DNA of 12,098 nucleotides from assembly GCA_021160625.1 (NCBI GenBank), contig JAGHCE010000201.1, positions 1 to 12,098 on the forward strand, read 5' to 3'. The stretch comes from Planctomycetota bacterium (lineage in GTDB: Bacteria; Planctomycetota; DG-23; SLPQ01). The position numbers and the translations under genes are program-made. Numbering within the stretch: the first letter of the stretch is position 1; every line of letters begins with the position of its first letter. The notes under the pieces were generated by a model. That model was given only the letters and a program-made list of their open reading frames with translations. It searched no databases and was not told where the DNA came from. Below, piece by piece: positions 8,088-12,098 of this stretch.

Positions 8088-8681
8088 TCAATCCAGATAG
8101 TCCCTGAGCAATTCCCTGAGCCTCTCCCTTGCCCTGTGGAGGCGAGACTCCACCGTGCCCCTGGGTACACCCAACGCACGTGCGATCTCGTCGTAGCTTC
8201 TCCCTTCGAACTCTCTCAGGACCACGACTTCCCTGTGCTGTGGAGAAAGCCGTTCCAGTACGTCGACGACATCCAGCCTCAGCCCTTCCCTGCTTCCGTT
8301 CGAAACCGGTTCCAGGGCGGCGTCATCGTCGGGACCTCCCGAGACCTCGCTTATGGGAACCGTCCTGCGCCTGCCGCGCGACCTTCGGGCGCGCGCCGCC
8401 TGTCTTACGAGGATCGCCGTCAGCCACGTCCCCACCGAGGCCTCCTCTCTGAAGGTCCGCAGCTGCCGGAAGGCCGCGAGGAAGGTCTCCTGCACGATTT
8501 CCTCGGCGTCATCCTGCCTGCCTGTAAGAGAACAGGCGAGCCCGTACAGGCGATCCGCATAACGTCCGGCCAACTCGCCGAAGGCGGTTTCATCGCCGTT
8601 TCCGGCTCGTCGCAACAAAGAAAGGTCACGGATCCGCGCCAATCCATCCTCGCCACGCTTTCGTGTCTGCTCATCTGCCAA
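8088..8681 (-). CDS. ECF-family RNA polymerase sigma factor (TTG start)
   Basis: Extracytoplasmic-function sigma factor of 197 residues, first gene of the operon. Region 2 covers about 24-98 (FGELAGRYADRLYGLA, then DDAEEIVQETFLAAF and GTWLTAILVR). A short variable linker follows, then region 4 at about 137-190 (LERLSPQHREVVVLREFEG, and the helix-turn-helix YDEIARALGVPRGTVESRLHRARERLR). The frame stays open upstream to 8861, but the domain begins only near residue 20 of the shorter form, and no ATG occurs in the whole frame. The TTG at 8681 has AGGGA 9 bases upstream (8695-8691) and gives the usual ECF length, so I chose it; the GTG at 8861 would overlap the predicted promoter. The cognate anti-sigma follows after 30 bases. 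It probably activates its own operon and perhaps others elsewhere. Confidence 0.92.
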   Translation of the reverse strand: MADEQTRKRGEDGLARIRDLSLLRRAGNGDETAFGELAGRYADRLYGLACSLTGRQDDAEEIVQETFLAAFRQLRTFREEASVGTWLTAILVRQAARARRSRGRRRTVPISEVSGGPDDDAALEPVSNGSREGLRLDVVDVLERLSPQHREVVVLREFEGRSYDEIARALGVPRGTVESRLHRARERLRELLRDYLD

Positions 8682-8834
8682 GTTATTAGTTCCCTGCCGA
8701 GGCGCTTTTCTTCCCGCGAACTCGGGATTTTCACAAAAACACTTCGATTCGAGGCTTGTCCTCAAGAAATCGGCCGGAGTCCATAGTTCCCACGGTGGCG
8801 CATCGGCGACACCGTACGACACGCGTTCAAATGC

Positions 8835-8863
8835 ATTATCCCGGTGTATCCCTGCGGTCACAA
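8835..8863 (-). promoter_or_regulatory. Predicted sigma70-like promoter of the sigma/exporter operon
   Basis: On the minus strand TTGTGA (8863-8858) and GATAAT (8840-8835) are separated by 17 bases, matching 4/6 and 5/6 of the -35 and -10 consensus. Transcription would begin near 8828, leaving a leader of about 145 bases before the TTG start at 8681. I see no clear ECF-type GGAAC-N16-17-GTC promoter, so self-activation is not shown by the sequence. Prediction by eye. Confidence 0.4.
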
Positions 8864-8871
8864 GTACTTGA

Positions 8872-8887
8872 GTGTCAACGTGTCAAC
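8872..8887. repeat. Perfect tandem 8-mer upstream of the sigma promoter
   Basis: GTGTCAAC occurs twice head to tail (8872-8879 and 8880-8887). On the minus strand each unit reads GTTGACAC and holds a -35-like TTGACA. The pair lies 9 bases upstream of the predicted -35 element, a position suited to an activator or repressor site, but no regulator is identifiable. Confidence 0.45.
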
Positions 8888-8895
8888 ACAAAGTA

Positions 8896-8979
8896 GGGGG
8901 TCTTCGACCCCTTTTTGCTATGGGGGGCCACGGACAATGTCCGTGGCAATCCTCTGACCTTCCGCGGGCGAGGCGTGCC
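8896..8979 (+). repeat. Palindromic repeat element, copy A
   Basis: Element with two hairpins. Hairpin 1 is GGGGTC-TTC-GACCCC (8897-8911) followed by five T. Then comes the link GCTATGGGG, and hairpin 2, a perfect 9-bp stem GCCACGGAC / GTCCGTGGC around AAT (8927-8947), ending in TCCTCTGACCTT. The core 8914-8961 matches the inverted copy B (10303-10349) at 43 of 48 aligned positions by eye, and the similarity fades out over a GC-rich stretch to about 8979. Compensated hairpin changes (GGGGTC/GACCCC here, GGGGGC/GCCCCC in B) suggest that the fold is maintained. It resembles REP/BIME-like dispersed palindromes; identity of the family is unknown to me. Confidence 0.8.
8897..8916 (+). terminator. 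Terminator-like hairpin at the outer end of repeat copy A
   Basis: A 6-bp GC-rich stem with a TTC loop is directly followed by TTTTT (8912-8916). It would terminate a plus-strand transcript, but no plus-strand gene lies upstream of it, so it may be part of the repeat rather than a working terminator here. Reading the other strand it would be a hairpin without a U-tract. Confidence 0.45.
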
Positions 8980-9003
8980 CTCCACGGCGGGAGTGGGAAA
9001 CGC

Positions 9004-9032
9004 TTGACCTGCGGGGCCGGAGATTCTACGAT
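9004..9032 (+). promoter_or_regulatory. Predicted sigma70-like promoter of the acyltransferase gene
   Basis: TTGACC (9004-9009) and TACGAT (9027-9032) are separated by exactly 17 bases, matching 5/6 and 4/6 of consensus. Transcription would start near 9039, giving a leader of about 135 bases to the strong ribosome-binding site at 9163. It lies just inside repeat copy A, so the gene would carry its own promoter between the two inverted repeats. Confidence 0.42.
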
Positions 9033-9065
9033 TGTCCGAGTGATTTTGGCGTCGGTTCGTTCTCT

Positions 9066-9093
9066 GCGGCGGAGGTCCTTCTGCGCCGCTTTT
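9066..9093 (+). promoter_or_regulatory. Attenuator-like hairpin in the acyltransferase leader
   Basis: GCGGCG (9066-9071) and CGCCGC (9084-9089) form a 6-bp all-GC stem around a 12-base loop, followed at once by TTTT. It lies between the predicted promoter and the start, so it could act as a weak terminator or attenuator. No antiterminator alternative or riboswitch core was recognised. Confidence 0.3.
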
Positions 9094-9162
9094 GGAGTTC
9101 CCAACACTAATGACGCGCGAACCGCGTTGCGAGCGTGACGGCCCGCCGCGCAAGGCAAAGCA

Positions 9163-9250
9163 AGGAGGCATATCATAGGATATGGTGGAGGGGGAAGCCG
9201 GCCGAGCGGCAGCGAGCCCCAAGTCGGCTCGCCGAGACTGCCCTGGATAG
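9163..9250 (+). promoter_or_regulatory. Strong Shine-Dalgarno and short out-of-frame ORF before the acyltransferase
   Basis: AGGAGG (9163-9168) is the best ribosome-binding site on the plus strand here. The nearest ATG is at 9182, 13 bases away and in another frame; it opens a 22-codon ORF ending TAG at 9248-9250, just before the GTG at 9262. In the acyltransferase frame the codon 6 bases after the site is ATA (9175). Either the short ORF is a leader peptide, or a one-base frameshift separates this start from the main frame, or a non-standard start is used. Confidence 0.45.
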
Positions 9251-9261
9251 ACGTCCTGCGC

Positions 9262-10263
9262 GTGCTTGCCGCCTTTGGAGTGGTCTGGCTTCACGTTTCC
9301 TTGGAAATTGTGTCGCAGACGGGCGGCCCCGCGTCACCCGGGTGGTGGCCGGCTCTTCTTGCCGATTCATTCGCCCGCTGGAGCCTGCCTGTTTTCGTTA
9401 TGGTCAGCGGAGCGCTTCTGCTCGACCCGCGCAAGACGGAAAGCCTCTCCGGGTTTTTCAAAAAGCGAATGCACCGGATATTGATACCGCTGGTGTTCTG
9501 GTCTGCGGTGTATCTGTCCCTCAGAGCGGTGTTCGGCAGCATAAGCACCGGAGAAGTATTGAGATGCGTCCTCATCACGGGGCACCCCTGGGCGCATCTG
9601 TGGTATCTCTATATGATCCCGGCGCTGTACCTTTTCACGCCGTTCCTGCGGACGTATGTCCGCTCGTCTTCGCACAGGGAAAGGAACTACCTGACCGGGT
9701 TCATCTTTGTCCTCGCGAGTCTCCATTCCTTCCTTGCTATGTATTTCATCGACTACACACCGACGGTCCTGACGATGTTCCTGCCGTTTTTGGGATACTA
9801 TATTTGCGGGTACCAGCTCCGCTCAGTCAAAGTATCCGGGATCAATTTGAAAGCCGTGATTGTCCTCATCGTCGGCTGCGGCACGGCGAGCGCCCTCGCG
9901 ACGACGCTACTGGTGCGGCACTTCGGCCTCGTCCGTCAGGGGTTTTTCCCCAGGACCTTTTTCAGCCCCACGGTCATCGTTATGTCGTGCGCGGTGTTCC
10001 TGCTTGTTATGCGGTTATGCCACGGCGGTCACGGCACAGCACGGTTCGTCACCGCCGCCGGACGGATCGCACCCGCCACGCTCGGCATCTACGTCTTGCA
10101 TCCCCTTGTCCTGGCCTTTCCCGAAAAAGTGCTCGGTTTCGACGGCGTCGGTCTCCATCCTGTCGCCGCCATCCCGCTTTTTGCGATCTCCGCCTTTCTT
10201 GTCAGTTATCTCGTCATCGCTCTTGTGATGAGAATCCCCTACCTGAGAAGAACGGTAATCTGA
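9262..10263 (+). CDS. Acyltransferase-3 family integral membrane protein (true start probably upstream)
   Basis: Membrane O-acyltransferase of the OafA/WecH/YiaH superfamily, which acylates surface sugars or similar acceptors. From the GTG at 9262 it has 333 residues with about nine to ten TM segments. Visible family features are the putative catalytic His in VVWLHV (His11), the block SLPVFVMVSGALLLDPRK (41-58), FFKKRMHRILIPLVFW (65-80), HLWYLYMIPALYLFTPFLR (112-130) and the C-terminal LGIYVLHPLVL. The frame is open back to 9139, and the residues just before this GTG read WIDVLR, which completes the family's N-terminal motif (D-x-L-R then AA..V..H). Coding therefore very likely begins further upstream, although there is no in-frame ATG, GTG or TTG there. 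The gene is single, divergent from the sigma operon, convergent with the TPR gene and bracketed by inverted repeats. Acceptor unknown. Confidence 0.85.
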   Translation: MLAAFGVVWLHVSLEIVSQTGGPASPGWWPALLADSFARWSLPVFVMVSGALLLDPRKTESLSGFFKKRMHRILIPLVFWSAVYLSLRAVFGSISTGEVLRCVLITGHPWAHLWYLYMIPALYLFTPFLRTYVRSSSHRERNYLTGFIFVLASLHSFLAMYFIDYTPTVLTMFLPFLGYYICGYQLRSVKVSGINLKAVIVLIVGCGTASALATTLLVRHFGLVRQGFFPRTFFSPTVIVMSCAVFLLVMRLCHGGHGTARFVTAAGRIAPATLGIYVLHPLVLAFPEKVLGFDGVGLHPVAAIPLFAISAFLVSYLVIALVMRIPYLRRTVI

Positions 10264-10287
10264 GCGGTCCCAAGTTAGGGGCACCGC
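10264..10287 (+). terminator. Hairpin directly after the acyltransferase stop
   Basis: GCGGT-CCC (10264-10271) pairs with GGG and ACCGC (10278-10280 and 10283-10287) around AAGTTA, with a 2-base bulge. It starts on the base after the TGA but is followed by TTGCC rather than a proper T-run, so termination would be weak. Confidence 0.35.
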
Positions 10288-10288
10288 T

Positions 10289-10370
10289 TGCCGCGCCCGC
10301 ACAAGGTCAAAGGACTGCCACGGACAACGTCCGTGGCCCCCATAGCAAAGAGGGGGCGAAGCCCCCCCCC
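10289..10370 (-). repeat. Palindromic repeat element, copy B (inverted relative to copy A)
   Basis: Read on the minus strand it shows the same order as copy A: GGGGGC-TTC-GCCCCC (10366-10352), TCTTTGCTATGGGGG, a perfect 9-bp stem GCCACGGAC / GTCCGTGGC (10337-10317), then TCCTTTGACCTT. Compared with copy A one G is missing before the second stem, and there are substitutions in its loop and tail. Both copies point toward the acyltransferase gene, with the T-run hairpin on the outside. No target-site duplication is evident at the outer edges. Confidence 0.8.
10346..10366 (-). terminator. Intrinsic terminator of the TPR gene, part of repeat copy B
   Basis: Starting 7 bases after the TPR stop codon, a 6-bp GC stem (GGGGGC/GCCCCC, 10366-10352) with a TTC loop is followed by TCTTTG on the minus strand. 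Position, stem and partial U-tract fit a terminator for the TPR transcript. Confidence 0.6.
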
Positions 10371-10373
10371 TCT

Positions 10374-12098
10374 TCAGCGCGTCAGGTCCGTCAGGAGCTT
10401 CTCGGCGTGGTTCCTGTCCTCGGCCGAGAGCATCGACAGGGGGCATTCCTTGATCCAGCGAAGGGCCTGGTCCTTTTTGTTCTGCTCGCTGAGCATCCTG
10501 GCAAGGTGGAAGCGCGCCGCGGCACCGGCAGGGGCGTTCGGGGCGCGCTTGACGGCCTCTTCGAATTCCTTGCGGGCATCCTCGCTTTTTCCCATCCGGT
10601 AGTAGATAATCCCGCGCGTGTCGATGAGCTCGACGAAATCCGGGTAGCGGTCCCGTCCACGGTCGGCCAGGATGAGTGCCTCCTGCAGGTCGCTGGAGCT
10701 CTCCGCCAGCAGCCACGCCAAGTTGTTGATCGCTATCCTGCTGTCCGGGGCCTTTGCGAGCACCCGGCGGTACAGGTCCCGCGCCTCGGAGAGCTTGCCG
10801 CGCGACTGGCAGGCCACTGCAAGCGCCAGCATCGGCCGGGGATCGTCGGGATGTGCGGCCAGGGTTCCTTCGAGGACTTGTTGCGCGAGTTCCCTTGCCC
10901 GATACGCCTTCTCCTTGTCCGCGGCGCTTGTGCCTGCGGCCAGCGTCTGTCCCAGGCGCATAAGAACGTCGCCGACCATAACCGATGTCGTCACATCCGC
11001 CGGATGTTTCTGACGCCACTTGGCGACCTCGGCTGCAGCCGCCTCCCACTTGGCGTCCTCGGCCAGGAGCCCTACTATCACGAGATGCACCCTCGCCTCA
11101 CCGGGTGCGGCCGCCTCGGCATTGCGCGCGATCTCCATCGCCCTTTTCATATCGCCCGTCGCGCCAACAGCCTGCGCAAGAGCCACGTCCACCGCAGTCA
11201 ACCCGGGGCCCCCTTTTAGGCCCGACTTGAGGTTTTCCAGGACGGCGACCGCCTTGGCCGTCTCACCCGATGTGCCTCTGTACGCGGCGGCCAGTGCCAG
11301 GCCTACTCCAAGGTCACTGCGGTTTTCCTCCCATAGACCCTTGAGAGTTGCCAGGGCAAGCGCCGGCCACCTCGTGCTTTCCGCCTCGGCCTTGAGCAGC
11401 AGCAGGGCACGCCTTTGGGCGTCGCTGGGGCGTGCCGCCAGCGCCTTTGCGATTGACTCCAGCGCCGAATCGGGCAGCGCCTCCTTGAGTGAAGTCCTCG
11501 CAAGCAGGGCCCACGCGTCCACATTGGCGGGGCTGCGCTGGGTGACCCGGCCGAGTATCTCCCGGGCCTCTTCAAGTGAAGCCGAGGTGTTGACTGCAAT
11601 GAGCCTGCGGGCCTTCAGCATCAGCAGGCTGACCGGGCTTTCCGGTTGGGCGGCGATGGCGTTGTCCAGGACTTCGTCGCCTTTTTTCTGGACCTGGGGG
11701 TCGGGATTTCTCCAGTAGAGCTGCGCGGCGCGGATAACCGTCGGGGGATAGTCCGCGTCCAGCGCCAGGGCGCGCTCGACCGCCTTCGTCGCCTCGGCGA
11801 GGTTGTTGTGCGCCGTGTAGAAATCGGCCAGGAAAAGCCAGCTCTTCGGCTCGTCGGGCGCCAGGCGTGCACCTTCGTTATAGTCCTTCAACGCCAGGTC
11901 GCTTTTGCCTACGACGGCGCGGATTCGTCCCCTGAAGAAATAGGTTGCAGCGCTCTTCGAAGATGCCACCAGCTTGTCGCAAACGGCCAACGCCGCATCG
12001 GGTTTCCCCTCCCGCAACAGCAGCTCGACACTTGCGGCCGCCACGGAGCCGTCGGAGGCGTCCATGCCATCGAGAATCTTGTGGGCCCCGTCGAAGTC
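10374..12098 (-). CDS. TPR-repeat protein, N terminus outside window
   Basis: The frame is open through the window edge (DFDGAHKILDG precedes the Met at 12065), so 574 C-terminal residues are seen and the real start lies beyond 12098. The visible part is almost wholly tetratricopeptide-like helical pairs, about 12 units of 34-40 residues. Clear examples are AATYFFRGRIRAVVGKSDLA, SWLFLADFYTAHNNLAEATK, MLALAVACQSRGKLSEARDL, INNLAWLLAESSSDLQEALI and IDTRGIIYYRMGKSEDARKE. The order NNLAWLLAE then TRGIIYYRMG near the C terminus is common in large bacterial TPR scaffolds, including those of exopolysaccharide/PEP-CTERM-type export loci, but nothing here ties it to one. No catalytic domain, signal peptide or TM segment is visible in this part. 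Likely a protein-interaction scaffold; partner unknown. It ends 8 bases before a terminator hairpin, convergent with the acyltransferase. Confidence 0.85.
   Translation of the reverse strand, partial: DFDGAHKILDGMDASDGSVAAASVELLLREGKPDAALAVCDKLVASSKSAATYFFRGRIRAVVGKSDLALKDYNEGARLAPDEPKSWLFLADFYTAHNNLAEATKAVERALALDADYPPTVIRAAQLYWRNPDPQVQKKGDEVLDNAIAAQPESPVSLLMLKARRLIAVNTSASLEEAREILGRVTQRSPANVDAWALLARTSLKEALPDSALESIAKALAARPSDAQRRALLLLKAEAESTRWPALALATLKGLWEENRSDLGVGLALAAAYRGTSGETAKAVAVLENLKSGLKGGPGLTAVDVALAQAVGATGDMKRAMEIARNAEAAAPGEARVHLVIVGLLAEDAKWEAAAAEVAKWRQKHPADVTTSVMVGDVLMRLGQTLAAGTSAADKEKAYRARELAQQVLEGTLAAHPDDPRPMLALAVACQSRGKLSEARDLYRRVLAKAPDSRIAINNLAWLLAESSSDLQEALILADRGRDRYPDFVELIDTRGIIYYRMGKSEDARKEFEEAVKRAPNAPAGAAARFHLARMLSEQNKKDQALRWIKECPLSMLSAEDRNHAEKLLTDLTR

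Larger units (their letters stand above)
8682..9174. other. Divergent control region between the sigma gene and the acyltransferase gene
   Basis: About 490 bases with no credible protein gene. In order it holds the leader and predicted promoter of the minus-strand operon (8682-8863), a tandem 8-mer (8872-8887), copy A of the palindromic repeat (8896-8979), a predicted plus-strand promoter (9004-9032) and a hairpin with a T-run (9066-9093). Short open frames across the repeat read differently in each copy and look non-coding. Confidence 0.6.

Noticed and set aside
8762..8791. GGGAAC (8791-8786, minus strand) as an ECF autoregulatory -35 element
   Set aside because: No GTC-like -10 element follows at 16-17 bases; a second GGGAAC at 8694-8689 overlaps the sigma ribosome-binding site.
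8872..9138. Short open frames across repeat copy A
   Set aside because: Similar translated strings appear at copy B only because the DNA repeat is shared. The frames end at unrelated points and have no ribosome-binding site.
10015..11049. Minus-strand open frame of 344 codons
   Set aside because: It overlaps the TPR gene in another frame, crosses the repeat and runs antisense into the acyltransferase; the translated product is Gly/Arg low-complexity without family features.
9135..11219. Long plus-strand open frame of 694 codons
   Set aside because: It runs out of frame through the acyltransferase gene and antisense through the TPR gene and the repeat. Its composition is Arg/Pro/His-rich with no domain, as expected for a shadow frame in GC-rich DNA.
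1..12098. CRISPR array, tRNA, rRNA, integrase or insertion sequence
   Set aside because: No regularly spaced repeats, cloverleaf or rRNA signature, and no transposase or integrase motif were seen on either strand.

Overview
The window is a GC-rich bacterial chromosome segment with no RNA genes, CRISPR array or recognisable transposase. The outer-membrane efflux lipoprotein, the ECF sigma/zinc anti-sigma/Spy-like trio and the split ATPase/permease pump look most like a Planctomycetota-type Gram-negative genome. That assignment is an inference from gene style, not from a marker gene.

Layout. (1) Positions 1-1011, plus strand: the C-terminal third of an RND-family efflux transporter, cut by the window start. 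(2) A 225-base convergent gap. (3) Positions 8681-1237, minus strand: a compact seven-gene operon. In transcription order it encodes an ECF sigma factor, a zinc-binding transmembrane anti-sigma factor, a small membrane-anchored Spy/CnrX-like protein, a TolC-type outer-membrane lipoprotein, a long membrane fusion protein, a MacB/LolD-type ATPase and a MacB/FtsX-type permease. From the anti-sigma gene onward nearly every junction overlaps (ATGA or GTGA type, or 11 to 29 bases). (4) Positions 8682-9261: a divergent control region with a sigma70-like promoter in each direction, a tandem 8-mer, one copy of a palindromic repeat and a hairpin in the acyltransferase leader. (5) Positions 9262-10263, plus strand: an integral-membrane acyltransferase-3 protein whose N terminus has no ordinary start codon. 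(6) A second, inverted copy of the palindromic repeat, one end of which serves as a terminator. (7) Positions 12098-10374, minus strand: a long TPR-repeat protein running off the window end.

How it may work together. The first three operon genes resemble the logic of the CnrYXH system: an ECF sigma factor, its membrane anti-sigma and a periplasmic helical sensor. Here they sit in one transcript with a complete tripartite ABC exporter (inner-membrane ATPase and permease, periplasmic adaptor, outer-membrane channel), so the module probably senses envelope stress or a toxic compound and induces its own pump. The most unusual local features are the inverted palindromic repeats bracketing the acyltransferase gene, the irregular start of that gene, and the long Spy-motif-bearing tail on the adaptor.
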